DNA of 64,000 nucleotides from Candidatus Obscuribacterales bacterium (lineage in GTDB: Bacteria; Cyanobacteriota; Vampirovibrionia; Obscuribacterales; Obscuribacteraceae). The position numbers and the translations under genes were made by a program. The stretch is taken from positions 62,001-126,000 of the forward strand of contig JAGVKG010000069.1 in the NCBI GenBank assembly GCA_020050685.1. The letters are read 5' to 3'. Below the pieces are notes generated by a model, which searched no databases, was not told where the DNA came from, and saw only the letters and a list, made by a program, of their open reading frames with translations. This document shows, piece by piece, positions 43,252 through 51,597 of this stretch (the first letter of the stretch is position 1; each line of letters starts with the position of its first letter).

Positions 43252-44244
43252 TTATTGCTGTTCGTCACCACTCGCCGATACTTCCCATTCGCGTGAGATG
43301 TATCGCAGCTCTTCCACTTTCTTTTCCAGTGTCGGCATTACGAGTGCCACCACCATAACGCCGAGTTGAATCAGGCAGGTCATTCCCTCGAGAGGTTTGA
43401 GTGCCTCGGACATTTCATCGCGCTTCGCTCTCAGAGCCACAAGCGATTCGTCGCTGGCAGTGTTGCGCAGGCGATCGAATCGCGTTTGAGCAAACTGCAG
43501 GGCGAGAGCCACCTTCAGTCCAGAATGCAGAACCGTGGTCAGTCCGGTGCCAGCCATTTGGCTGTGTATGCCGATGTGATTCATGATCGCATCGACTATT
43601 GTGTTATCCGGATTGGCGATCAGGAGATGTCTGAATCCTTGCAGGAACTCCATGTTGGTGAAGAGTTCGTTTGCCTGGAATGTTGCCAGCGTCTCGGCGA
43701 CGATTGGCGCGTGCTCTTTGACGATGTCGACATCGCGCGCGAAGAGATCTGCTTCTGTTGAATCACCGCGGGAAGCATCTACTTCTTCGCGAATGTCCGG
43801 CAGAGCAATTTGTGTCAGGATGATGCCGAGTTCGGTGAGGCGCTCGGGCTGCTTCAAGCGGTCAATCAAAGCCTGCAACAATTGGGCTTGCGCATTGAGG
43901 ACTTTCTTCATGTCCTCTGCGGCTGTTTCTTTTGCTTCTTCGATTTCTGTCAGCCCGACGGCTGCATCGAAGGCATCTTCGGCTAAGAGTTGCAGAATTT
44001 GGAGCAAATCATCTTCTGCGCATTCTTGCATTGGCCGGAGCAAGTCGAGTGTACTGTCGATTTCGCTGCTAGACGGATTATCGACAATTTGATTGAGCAG
44101 GCCGAATGCCGTTTGCAGGGTCACTTCGGCCACTTGATGGCGATCGAGAAGTTGCACAATCAGTCTGGTGAGGCGAGCTACCTCGGACTGATTGCGCTCG
44201 ATATCTTGTTCGAGTTTTTCGATTCTTTCTTGATTCTCGTGCAT
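43252..44244 (-). CDS. Unknown helical protein
   Basis: 330 residues with GGAG before the ATG. Almost wholly helical: N-terminal coiled coil (RIEKLEQDIERNQSEVARLTRLIVQLL), a central helical bundle, and a hydrophobic helix near 290 (MTCLIQLGVMVVALVMPTLEKKVEELRYI) that may be membrane-associated. No known family. It and the next gene (44393) look like related helical proteins in separate units. Confidence 0.7.
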   Translation of the reverse strand: MHENQERIEKLEQDIERNQSEVARLTRLIVQLLDRHQVAEVTLQTAFGLLNQIVDNPSSSEIDSTLDLLRPMQECAEDDLLQILQLLAEDAFDAAVGLTEIEEAKETAAEDMKKVLNAQAQLLQALIDRLKQPERLTELGIILTQIALPDIREEVDASRGDSTEADLFARDVDIVKEHAPIVAETLATFQANELFTNMEFLQGFRHLLIANPDNTIVDAIMNHIGIHSQMAGTGLTTVLHSGLKVALALQFAQTRFDRLRNTASDESLVALRAKRDEMSEALKPLEGMTCLIQLGVMVVALVMPTLEKKVEELRYISREWEVSASGDEQQ

Positions 44245-44286
44245 CTGTGTTTATCTCCATGAGGTTTTTCTATCGGACGTAAGAGG

Positions 44287-44314
44287 AACTGACGCAGCAT
44301 GGTTGCTGCGTCAC
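44287..44314 (-). terminator. Hairpin after the 44393 gene
   Basis: TGACGCAGC...GCTGCGTCA stem some 80 bp downstream of the stop; weak tail. Confidence 0.4.
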
Positions 44315-44392
44315 TCAATGTTGGAAAACGCGAGCGAAGCTCCTTGTTACGCTTTCGCGTAATTCAGATTGCCTCGCCCGCGTTTGCAAAAT

Positions 44393-45313
44393 TCAAACGC
44401 TTTTTACTAGCCATTCCAACTCGTCTGGCATGTAAGCGATGATTTCGTTCAGCGTTATTACTTGTGATGTTGATACACAGGACGCATGAACTGTCTCTAC
44501 TTTCTCGGCAAGCTTGTCTCGCATTTGGGCGATGGTGTCGCCTGAGGTGTTAGGATCCTGTGCTGCTTCGTCGATGTTCAACTGAGCAACCATGACTGCA
44601 ATTGCCGCGTTGGCTAAATGTTTCGCCATACGCTTTGCATGCATTTCGCAGGGAAAACTTAGCTTCTTCACTTCAGCCAGGAGTTGTTTTGCTTCTTCGT
44701 CACGATTTCCTTCGTGAATCAGTTGCAAAAGTTGCCTTTGCTTTTCCTGCGCGGCGTTCATCTTGCTGCGATCCATTCTTCGGCAAGCAGCTTTGTGAGT
44801 TTGCGCTACTGCTGTTTGAATCGCTTGCTCGAATGTTTGGGCGATCTTTTCATCGCGATTGCTTAACTCAAGGAAAATATATTCCATGAGCATCACATCG
44901 AATGATCCAATCAAGGCTGTGCCCGGCGAGGAACTTGCTTCCTTGACCAGTTCGTCGATTCTGCGCATTTCGACCTCGTATTCGTAGAGTCTTTCTTCGA
45001 ACACGTTGTCGCAGATGTCTTTGTAGCAGAGCAAAAGATCTGCATCAGCAGCAAACGCTTCCGCCAATTTAATCAGCGCATCTTTTTGAAACAATTGGCA
45101 AGCCGTGAGCTGTGTTGCCAACTCCTCTCGCATTTCAGCAACTGTTCCGGTAGGAGCGTGTGCACGCAGAAGACCAATCAATGTGTCAATTGTTTGGCTG
45201 GCTTTCGCGCGCAGTTCGCGGCTGTCATTGAACGTTGTGACAATTTGCTTGGCAGCAGCTTCAGCTTTCTGTGCGTCCTGGTCGAACTTCTTCATTGCAT
45301 CTTCGGAGTTCAT
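44393..45313 (-). CDS. Unknown helical protein
   Basis: 306 residues, predicted all-alpha, GGAGG before the ATG. Ala/Glu/Gln-rich N-terminus (QDAQKAEAAAKQIVTTFNDS), long helices with coiled-coil potential (NAAQEKQRQLLQLIHEGNRDEEAKQLLAEV) and scattered Cys. No signal peptide or known family. It starts only 5 bases after the end of the DUF3298-like gene, so both belong to one operon. Confidence 0.7.
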   Translation of the reverse strand: MNSEDAMKKFDQDAQKAEAAAKQIVTTFNDSRELRAKASQTIDTLIGLLRAHAPTGTVAEMREELATQLTACQLFQKDALIKLAEAFAADADLLLCYKDICDNVFEERLYEYEVEMRRIDELVKEASSSPGTALIGSFDVMLMEYIFLELSNRDEKIAQTFEQAIQTAVAQTHKAACRRMDRSKMNAAQEKQRQLLQLIHEGNRDEEAKQLLAEVKKLSFPCEMHAKRMAKHLANAAIAVMVAQLNIDEAAQDPNTSGDTIAQMRDKLAEKVETVHASCVSTSQVITLNEIIAYMPDELEWLVKSV

Positions 45314-45317
45314 CGTG

Positions 45318-46316
45318 TTAACCTCCTAACTTTGCCTTTTTGAGAAGGGCATAGATTTCCGGGTTGAGATACGGTTGCAGTTTGCTGAACTCGATACCCA
45401 CGGACAGGTGTCGTGTGAGTGTTGGTGTGCCGTCTTTGTCTTTCCAAATCGGATAACCGTCGAATTCAAAAATCATCCGACCCTCATACTGCTCATGAGT
45501 GTCGGGGTGTTGAGATGGGCCGGTGAGAATAACCGTGCGAAAGTTGTTAACATTCGCGCTGGTTACATTCTTGACCCATTGCGGCTCGTATTTTCCAACT
45601 GACGTATCGAGAAGTTCCTTCCTGCAATAGTTCGATAGGAACTGCACATAGCCTGTGTCCTTGCAGAAGATATCTTCTAGTTCCAATTTTTGTGCAGGAC
45701 GAAGGCGAGCCATGAAGCTGCCTGTGGAGCTGTGATCGCCTTTGCCACCAAACAGGTATCCTTGATTGACGGCTTCGATTGATATCAAGTCTGCCGTCAG
45801 AAAAGTTTGCTCGGCGCTGCCCCAGACTTGACCATAAAGAGTCTTCATCACTTCCGGCGGCCACGCCTTGTCGTCGTCGACATATTCTTCTGTTTCGCCT
45901 GCCTCTGTGACTGCCGGAAAAAATGCTTTGCGCATGTTCGGCATTCGCAAAGGTCTTTGCAGATCGTAGGCAAAGCGCAATTCCCTTGACTGTGATAACC
46001 GCTCGCACTCGAATGATTCTTGTGCTGCCATTGTTGCTACCCAATCTCTGATCAGCACATTCACTTTGTGAAGGTCGGGATCGTCTTTATCGGCGATCTG
46101 AGTAAACCAGAAATCAACACCGAGACCGCGAACGATGTTGGCTTTGACCAAACATTTGTTCGACCAAAATGGTTTGCTTTGTTCTTTTGCGGCTTGTTGG
46201 CTTGTCTGTGGTACGGGTATTTCGTGCGCCAGTCCAGGACTTAGTGGGCAGACACACGTAAGAAACAGCACTGAAATCAGCGCAGTTATCATTCGTGAGC
46301 ATTGGGAACTGAGCAT
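45318..46316 (-). CDS. Secreted DUF3298-like protein
   Basis: 332 residues with a signal peptide (ITALISVLFLTCVCPLSPGLAHE) and GGAGG before the ATG. The C-terminal half follows the DUF3298 pattern: SIEAVNQGYLFGGKGDH, ARLRPAQKLELEDIFC (the 'tGk.l.L.DlF' step), a strand RMIFEFDGYPIW and SVGIEFSKLQPYLNPEI. Such domains occur in RsiV-type anti-sigma factors and cell-wall deacetylases as an extracytoplasmic sensing domain. The characteristic GGAHP is GGKGD here. First gene of an operon with the helical protein downstream. Confidence 0.7.
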   Translation of the reverse strand: MLSSQCSRMITALISVLFLTCVCPLSPGLAHEIPVPQTSQQAAKEQSKPFWSNKCLVKANIVRGLGVDFWFTQIADKDDPDLHKVNVLIRDWVATMAAQESFECERLSQSRELRFAYDLQRPLRMPNMRKAFFPAVTEAGETEEYVDDDKAWPPEVMKTLYGQVWGSAEQTFLTADLISIEAVNQGYLFGGKGDHSSTGSFMARLRPAQKLELEDIFCKDTGYVQFLSNYCRKELLDTSVGKYEPQWVKNVTSANVNNFRTVILTGPSQHPDTHEQYEGRMIFEFDGYPIWKDKDGTPTLTRHLSVGIEFSKLQPYLNPEIYALLKKAKLGG

Positions 46317-46340
46317 AGGGTGTCCTCCAAAATTTAGTAA

Positions 46341-46383
46341 GTAGGGGCGGGGTTTCCCCGCCCTACGGGCAACAACCTTGCGG
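46341..46383. repeat. GGGGCGGGG palindromic repeat and adjacent hairpin
   Basis: GTAGGGGCGGGG-TTT-CCCCGCCCTAC, a member of the dispersed palindrome family, followed by ACAACC-TTGC-GGTTGTG. Together they probably terminate the 46396 gene. Confidence 0.6.
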
Positions 46384-46395
46384 TTGTGTTTCGCC

Positions 46396-46812
46396 TTACA
46401 AGCAGGGCATCATTCCCGGCTCGTCGCCGCAACCGCGGTCGTCGACTGAAAGCAGAGTCAGTTCGATCGTGCAATAGTTTTCCAGCACGGGTTCTTCATC
46501 CAGCGCGCAGTGGGAAAGCATTGCAAATGGGTGGCGCGTATTTCTGTTCACGACGATCACGAGCGTGCGATCATCGAATGGTGTGTCCGGCGATACGCGA
46601 TATGCTCGTGGCCATTCGATCGGCAGGAGAGTAGTGGTTAACTCATCCAGCTCTTGTGAAACGGAAGCAATCTCTAGGCGCTCCAGCATCTCATTTGGGC
46701 AGGTGAGATTGATTGTCCAGTTTATGTCCGGATTCAGTTGGATGCGCTGTACTCCAGGCGTGAGAGTCAGGTTGACTGGGTGGTTTTCTTTTGGAAATTG
46801 TCTTTCGGGCAT
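46396..46812 (-). CDS. Unknown small protein
   Basis: 138 residues, AGGAG before the ATG. Beta-rich (NLTLTPGVQRIQLNPDINWTINLTC) with several Cys in the C-terminal half (SHCALDEE, ENYCTIELTLL, DRGCGDEPGMMPCL), which could form disulfides or bind metal. No signal peptide. No family was recognised. A TAGGTT-type motif lies about 170 bp upstream. Confidence 0.65.
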   Translation of the reverse strand: MPERQFPKENHPVNLTLTPGVQRIQLNPDINWTINLTCPNEMLERLEIASVSQELDELTTTLLPIEWPRAYRVSPDTPFDDRTLVIVVNRNTRHPFAMLSHCALDEEPVLENYCTIELTLLSVDDRGCGDEPGMMPCL

Positions 46813-47228
46813 GTCGTGCGTCTCCTAACGGTTGGTTATTTCAATGGGCGACTGTCCAATTTCGCAAGAAGAACACGCAAGCGTTATCACTCTCCTTGGC
46901 TCAAAGCCAAAGATGTGTCGGTGATAATTGCGTGCGGGTTTATGTTCTGTGCGTAATTGAAAGTCGAAGGAAATATCTAATTGCAATTGAACCTATCAAA
47001 TTGAAAGGCCTAATTTGAAGTTGAATTTGATATATGTGAATGGCAATTTAGCAAGATTGGCTATCGGCGGTTAGCACCAGCAAGCGTATGCGCCATAGTG
47101 CCACCACTTGGCTAGCCCGGCTGCGCGAGGCAGATCATTAGTTGCCTGTAATTTGTTCGTGGTGATTTCTCCGCTCCTAGTAGCTCCTCGAATGACATAA
47201 TGTTGAGAGCCGCCGCCAGAGTGCGTCC
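46813..47228. other. Divergent gene-free region
   Basis: Carries the TAGGTT-type motif (46971-46997, minus) for the left gene, an AGTGGTGGCA motif (47099-47108, minus) and a GC-rich stretch before the MATE gene. No supported gene is seen. Confidence 0.5.
46971..46997 (-). promoter_or_regulatory. TAGGTT-type motif
   Basis: Minus strand ATAGGTTCAATTGCAATTAG then ATATTTCC, about 170 bp before the start at 46812. Confidence 0.4.
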
Positions 47229-48698
47229 TTGTATCAAATCGCGAGATTATTAGTGCTGACAATCACTAAACCAAAAACAAGCGTGGACAATCCGCCAAGT
47301 AAGACCTTGGCAGATCAGTCTCTTTGGTTTGCTATTTGGTTTATGACCTGGCCTTTGCTCATTAATATGTTTGTTCAGTCGATTTCTAGTTTCGGTGATG
47401 TTTGGATCGCCGGGCGCTTAGGATCGAATTCGCAAGCTGCGCTAGGAATGGGTGGTCAGATTTTCTTCCTCATGCTCTTGCCGCAAATTGCTCTGGCTGC
47501 CGGAACCACGACGCAAATAAGTAAACTGTGGGGCGCGAAGGAATTTGTCTCGGCACAACAACTTGTGCGCAAGAGTCTTCAGCTCTCTCTTTTCTTGGGA
47601 GTGGTTGTTGCAATTGCTGGAATTGTGGGAGGCACTTGGATGTTGCAAATCCAAGGAGCCTCGCCACTGGTGGCAGCATGCGGATCTGATTTTCTAAAAT
47701 TCTATTTGCTTGCGCTTATTCCTGGCTATGTTCACTATGTCGCCACTGGTATTTTTCGCGCGCAGGGCACACCGCGTGTTGCGCTTTGGATACAAGTTGG
47801 GACTGTCGTTACTCTGCTAACTTCAGAAGTCGTCTTCTGCCTCACGCCATTTCATTACGGAATATCTGGCATTGGCATGGCCTGGTTGATCGCAGAATCT
47901 TTCGCCGCAGCTTTATCTGTTGTTTGCATGCGTAGGGGCGAGGCATGCCTCGCCCGAAGTAATCAAAGTGGTGGCACATCGGTTGCTGCGGGTCAGGCAT
48001 GCCTGACCCCTACATCTGCTGGCTCTGGCGCATCGTCACTACGCGATCTGTTTGCCATCGGCATACCGGCTTCGATGCGTGAACTTATTTGGTTTTTTAG
48101 CGGATACTTTGTACTGCTCGCACTTTCCATGTTGGCTCTTCCAGCATCCGGCCAAGCGTCGTGGACGATTGGCATACGCGTGGAAGAAATGTTTGCTGCC
48201 AATCCGTTATATGCTTTGGCCGCTGCTGCCACAATTATTGTCGGCCAAAATATTGGAGCGGGAAAAATTGAAAATGCGCGCCGCGCCGGTTGGCAAATTG
48301 CCGGTATTGGTTTTCTGCTAAACCTAATAGTAGGAGCAGCGATGTTTTTATTTGCCGAACCATTAGCAAAGTTGATGAGCAGCGATCCAGCGGCTGTGAC
48401 AAACGCCAAACTCTTTTTCCAAATTGTCGCTGCCTCTGAACCATTCGTGGCCCTCTGGTACATTTTATTCGGCGCCTTGCTCGGTGCAGGCTATACCGTT
48501 ATGCCAATGATTGTTACAGCCATCGGCTTATTGGCCATTCGCGCACCACTTGCCTGGTATCTCAGCACGCAAACGGGTTTTGGTATCACTGGCACATGGG
48601 CAGCCATCGCAGTCTCCAATGTGCTAATTGGCCTTGCCGCTGTCATCCTATTTCGTTCCAACGCCTGGACAATTTCTTTAGGGCGAAAGTCGCTCTAG
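47229..48698 (+). CDS. MATE-family multidrug/metabolite exporter
   Basis: 489 residues, twelve hydrophobic segments, with MATE signatures WPLLINMFVQSISSFGDVWIAGRLG near the start and ASWTIGIRVEEMFAANPLYALAAAATIIVGQNIGAG at the start of the second half. It is an antiporter in the inner membrane, using a Na+ or H+ gradient. The central loop between halves contains an extra stretch (MRRGEACLARSNQSGG and AAGQACLTPTSAG) that is two inserted palindromic repeats read in frame. The start is uncertain (TTG 47229 or a later GTG). Ends one base before the convergent antitoxin gene. Confidence 0.88.
   Translation: MYQIARLLVLTITKPKTSVDNPPSKTLADQSLWFAIWFMTWPLLINMFVQSISSFGDVWIAGRLGSNSQAALGMGGQIFFLMLLPQIALAAGTTTQISKLWGAKEFVSAQQLVRKSLQLSLFLGVVVAIAGIVGGTWMLQIQGASPLVAACGSDFLKFYLLALIPGYVHYVATGIFRAQGTPRVALWIQVGTVVTLLTSEVVFCLTPFHYGISGIGMAWLIAESFAAALSVVCMRRGEACLARSNQSGGTSVAAGQACLTPTSAGSGASSLRDLFAIGIPASMRELIWFFSGYFVLLALSMLALPASGQASWTIGIRVEEMFAANPLYALAAAATIIVGQNIGAGKIENARRAGWQIAGIGFLLNLIVGAAMFLFAEPLAKLMSSDPAAVTNAKLFFQIVAASEPFVALWYILFGALLGAGYTVMPMIVTAIGLLAIRAPLAWYLSTQTGFGITGTWAAIAVSNVLIGLAAVILFRSNAWTISLGRKSL
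47932..47957. repeat. GCCTCGCCC palindrome inside the MATE gene
   Basis: CGTAGGGGCGAGGC-ATGCCTCGCCCG, nearly identical to intergenic copies at 20743 and 20901; translated as RRGEACLAR. Confidence 0.8.
47991..48013. repeat. Second palindrome inside the MATE gene
   Basis: GGTCAGGC-ATGCCTGACCCCTAC, a variant of the same family in inverted orientation 35 bp downstream; translated as GQACLTPT. Confidence 0.7.
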
Positions 48699-49016
48699 TT
48701 AACGAGCGAGCCTGCGCTTAATATCATCCAACTGTTTTTGTAGCGTAGTGATTTCTAATCGTGATACGGTAGCTTGCCCGTGTTTGCCCCCGCTATTCAG
48801 CTCTTGTTGCACACGCTCAGTCACCCACTCACGAATTATAGTGCCCAAAGGCCGACGGGCGGTTTCGGCAATTGAGAATAAATCCTGGTATGTTTGTTCA
48901 TCAAGGCGAAACTGCACGACTTCCGTCTTGGCGATATAATCTCTAGCCTTCTTCTTTAATTGTTTGACGCGACGCTTTAAGCCAGGCGTCATCTCGGTTA
49001 TCTCTTTCTTTGTCAT
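48699..49016 (-). CDS. CopG-like antitoxin
   Basis: 105 residues. A basic start (KRRVKQLKKKARDYIAKTE) and a ribbon-helix-helix-like core VVQFRLDEQTYQDLFSIAETARRPLGTIIREWVTERVQQ, then a C-terminal coiled coil (EITTLQKQLDDIKRRLA). Overlaps its toxin gene by four bases, toxin first. Confidence 0.82.
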   Translation of the reverse strand: MTKKEITEMTPGLKRRVKQLKKKARDYIAKTEVVQFRLDEQTYQDLFSIAETARRPLGTIIREWVTERVQQELNSGGKHGQATVSRLEITTLQKQLDDIKRRLAR

Positions 49017-49312
49017 GTTTTCTTTCTTTCCCTATATAGGGCTGCAAAATACTTCCTGGCTTTATTGGCGTGGAAAATGTTTTCTTTCCCGTCTGGCAAG
49101 AACTCAACACCAACTTCAATGAGTCTAACTCCGTCTTGAGAGAATCCGACAAACATCAGCCGGTCGTTACCATTATTTCGCTTAAGCGGGAAATACTCTG
49201 AATCATTGGATTCAATGACTTGTAGTGCTTCCAACCTTGTTATGCCGTGCCTACTTAGACTATCGTCATTAAATTGAAACGATTGTTCCACAATTAATCG
49301 GTGTACTGACAT
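49013..49312 (-). CDS. BrnT/RelE-like toxin
   Basis: 99 residues: FQFNDDSLSRHGITRLEALQVIESNDSEYFPLKRNNGNDRLMFVGFSQDGVRLIEVGVEFLPDGKENIFHANKAR. The pattern (HGI...EA..V...., R.M.VGFS..GRLLEV, I.HA..AR) is that of small BrnT-like toxins common in cyanobacteria. First gene of the operon; an ECF-like promoter lies about 65 bp upstream. Confidence 0.82.
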   Translation of the reverse strand: MSVHRLIVEQSFQFNDDSLSRHGITRLEALQVIESNDSEYFPLKRNNGNDRLMFVGFSQDGVRLIEVGVEFLPDGKENIFHANKARKYFAALYRERKKT

Positions 49313-49368
49313 TGTCGTACAAAACCATTACAATGTCAAGACGTGCCGCCTCGCAAATTGCCCCACAT

Positions 49369-49401
49369 ATATAAAGACGTTTGAGGTCATTTAAAGTTCA
49401 A
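49369..49401 (-). promoter_or_regulatory. ECF-like promoter, copy 5 (BrnT-like operon)
   Basis: GAACTT (49399-49394), 15-bp spacer, GTCTTTATATATG on the minus strand. Confidence 0.7.
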
Positions 49402-49422
49402 AAAGTGATGATTAAATCTGCC

Positions 49423-49459
49423 AAAAAGTAGAAACTGGGGAGTTGCCTCCCCAGTTTCT
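49423..49459 (-). terminator. Intrinsic terminator
   Basis: AGAAACTGGGGAG/CTCCCCAGTTTCT, a 13-bp perfect stem followed by TACTTTTTGG on the minus strand, ending the 49478 gene. Confidence 0.9.
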
Positions 49460-49477
49460 ATGATCTCCGAGTGCGGA

Positions 49478-50398
49478 TCACATTGAGATCAGTCCGTCGT
49501 CGCTTTGTTCTGGTCTACCTGTCTCGAACTGGAAGTTCGGGAATTCGTCACCAGTTTGCAACGCGAACCACGATCTGTCTGCAAGCCCGAACTCCTCTTT
49601 GGGAGGAACGGCCACCTTTTCGGAGTCCTTGGTCTTCACTACCGAAGTTTCATTGAGGAGCGACTCAATGTCGGTATCATCTGGCTCGATTCCTTCCGCA
49701 AAGTGCCGCCAAAGTGTGGCACACTGTGCAGAGGCACGCAGGACAACGCAGTCGGCGCCGGCCGAGTCAAATCCAAGTTGCATTCCTTTGGCTAGTGCTT
49801 CAACCGCCCTGCGGAATTGCTCCTCGGTCTGACCGTCTTTCGGTACGAGCACGATCAAGCGCGTGATGCCGCCTTGCCAGTTGACGTTCTTTCGTGTGTA
49901 CATGAAGTACGGCTGATTGAACTGCAACTGGCCCTTGAACAACTTGGGAAATCCTCGGCTGCTCGAAGGTGGAATCTCAAAGATCCAGTTGTGGATGTTT
50001 TGATAGTGCATGCCAAACCAGTTCTTTTCTGCTCTGTGATACTCTTCGACACTCTCGTAGACGACAATCGCGACTTCGTCCGGCACGCCGGCGATCTTTC
50101 GCGAAATGTTGAGAAGCACTGCCGGCAGATATGCAATGAGCGCGAGCAGCTCGTAACTCATAAAATACACCGTGCTAGGCATGAAATCAGTCGAGAGCCA
50201 TTTGAGAAAGTTGCTCAGCCCTTTCTTTGTGCGCTCTTCCGTAGTGGCACCGTCGTTGTTGAACAATGCCGGATTGATCATTCCCCACCAGGCTCTGATG
50301 GGCAATTCTTCCGGTTGTCCGGCAAGAATGTTCTGATACCACTTTTCCATGTTGTCGAGAATGAATTGTGGAACAAAGTTCTCTTTCTTTTTGGTCAT
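49478..50398 (-). CDS. Unknown protein, 306 residues
   Basis: Trp/Tyr-rich N-terminal half (KWYQNILAGQPEELPIRAWWG, HYQNIHNWIFEIPP) including a hydrophobic stretch (YELLALIAYLPAVLLNI) that may be a buried helix or a membrane contact; a beta-rich middle (GGITRLIVLVPKDG) and an acidic end. No known family. GAGG lies ten bases before the ATG. Single-gene unit with a strong terminator. Confidence 0.7.
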   Translation of the reverse strand: MTKKKENFVPQFILDNMEKWYQNILAGQPEELPIRAWWGMINPALFNNDGATTEERTKKGLSNFLKWLSTDFMPSTVYFMSYELLALIAYLPAVLLNISRKIAGVPDEVAIVVYESVEEYHRAEKNWFGMHYQNIHNWIFEIPPSSSRGFPKLFKGQLQFNQPYFMYTRKNVNWQGGITRLIVLVPKDGQTEEQFRRAVEALAKGMQLGFDSAGADCVVLRASAQCATLWRHFAEGIEPDDTDIESLLNETSVVKTKDSEKVAVPPKEEFGLADRSWFALQTGDEFPNFQFETGRPEQSDDGLISM

Positions 50399-50445
50399 TT
50401 TCGTAGTGCCTCATTTGTGGTGGGGAAACAATGATTCCTTGAGTG

Positions 50446-51018
50446 CTATTTGTTGGGATACCACAACAAATAAACGATCACCTGGCGGCGTCCATTATAC
50501 GGACAGGCAAAACGAGCATCTTGGAGCGAGCCCGTCTTGTCGGTGCTGGTCAGTTTGAAATTGATGTCGACCAAAGCGTGGGCTATCGATCGGAAGTCGG
50601 CTAGAAGACGACCCCCTGCGATTACCTCATCGATGTGGTTCTTAGCTGCCTGCTTTTCGTCTTCGGTAAGCGGGGTCGCATTCATTGCTGAGAGCAGACC
50701 CTTTTCGGTTGCCCAAGCAGCTACGGCATGATGTTCATGCCACAGTTTCAGGACCATCGGTCGCTTGGTGCAGATGCAGTCCTCGACTGCCAGCGCTCCA
50801 CAAAAGCACTCTTGGCCGCAAATGCATTCTTCCCAGTCGAGGGTTTTGTCCTTGCCGGAAATCACAACATCTTGTAGACGTGACATGCATTCGAAGCAAC
50901 CGCAACGCAATTTTTCATTGACGATCGGTTGCAGCGGTTCAATTGCTGCTGCAATAATTGCCGATTGCAGCATGTTGAGAAATCCCGGAGGGGTGCCGGC
51001 ATTTTTTATCTCGTTCAT
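50446..51018 (-). CDS. Unknown cysteine-rich protein
   Basis: 190 residues from ATG 51018 (GAGGAG seven bases upstream). Residues ~40-90 hold many Cys: LRCGCFECMSRL, then EECICGQECFCGALAVEDCICTK, enough for two or more zinc sites or an Fe-S cluster. The C-terminal half is helical. No family was recognised. A TAAGGTT-ATATATAT motif lies about 150 bp upstream. Confidence 0.68.
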   Translation of the reverse strand: MNEIKNAGTPPGFLNMLQSAIIAAAIEPLQPIVNEKLRCGCFECMSRLQDVVISGKDKTLDWEECICGQECFCGALAVEDCICTKRPMVLKLWHEHHAVAAWATEKGLLSAMNATPLTEDEKQAAKNHIDEVIAGGRLLADFRSIAHALVDINFKLTSTDKTGSLQDARFACPYNGRRQVIVYLLWYPNK

Positions 51019-51156
51019 TTTCATTCTCCTCGAATTTAATTCCAATGACAAAGGCGGGAGTCAGTTCGTGCGAACAGAGCTCTCGCTACTAAGAGTTCAA
51101 AAATCTAAAAGTTATGGATTCGCTTGGGTTTTAGGTTCCGTGCACATTAAAACATG

Positions 51157-51178
51157 ATCTATATATATAGAACCTTAT
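51157..51178 (-). promoter_or_regulatory. TAGGTT-like motif
   Basis: Minus strand TAAGGTTCTATATATATAG, about 140-160 bp before the start at 51018. Confidence 0.35.
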
Positions 51179-51306
51179 ATATAGATGGAAAGCTAAATCA
51201 ATAAGTGAACTTCCTTTTTTTAAGGAAAGTAATGAACAAGTCTTAGCGCAGCTATGTGACAGCCGGTGTGAGCTGCCTCGTCGTTTAATCAATCGGGTCG
51301 CAGGGT

Positions 51307-51519
51307 TTATGAAGCCTCTTCATACTCATCGGGCGGCAATTCATCAAGCGCAGCTTGGCTGAGCCGATGAGTTTCCCAATAACGCTTTTCGGCTTTCGGG
51401 TCATCGAAATCGGGGATATCGTCTAATGATTGAATCTCATGGGCATCTTCCTCGGCTAAGCCAATGAACTTGCGCCAGGAACCGACCCATTTTCTATCAA
51501 CATTTTTGCTTCTGTTCAT
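51307..51519 (-). CDS. Small acidic protein, possible orphan antitoxin
   Basis: 70 residues with GGGAGG before the ATG. Trp-containing basic start (RKWVGSWRKFIGLAEE) and acidic tail (DDIPDFDDPKAEKRYWETHR, LDELPPDEYEEAS). The DxPDFDDxxAExxYWETH pattern recalls the toxin-binding tails of CopG/BrnA antitoxins, but no toxin gene is adjacent. Family not certain. Confidence 0.6.
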   Translation of the reverse strand: MNRSKNVDRKWVGSWRKFIGLAEEDAHEIQSLDDIPDFDDPKAEKRYWETHRLSQAALDELPPDEYEEAS

Positions 51520-51597
51520 AGTCGTTCCTCCCGTTGCACGTCAATTTAATCTTGCGGGTATGGATCTATATGATCTGTTTTCAGATTAGCACAAACT

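Noticed and set aside
17541-48013. CRISPR-like repeat array
   Set aside because: The palindromic repeats are dispersed singly or in inverted pairs, with no regular spacers and no cas genes.
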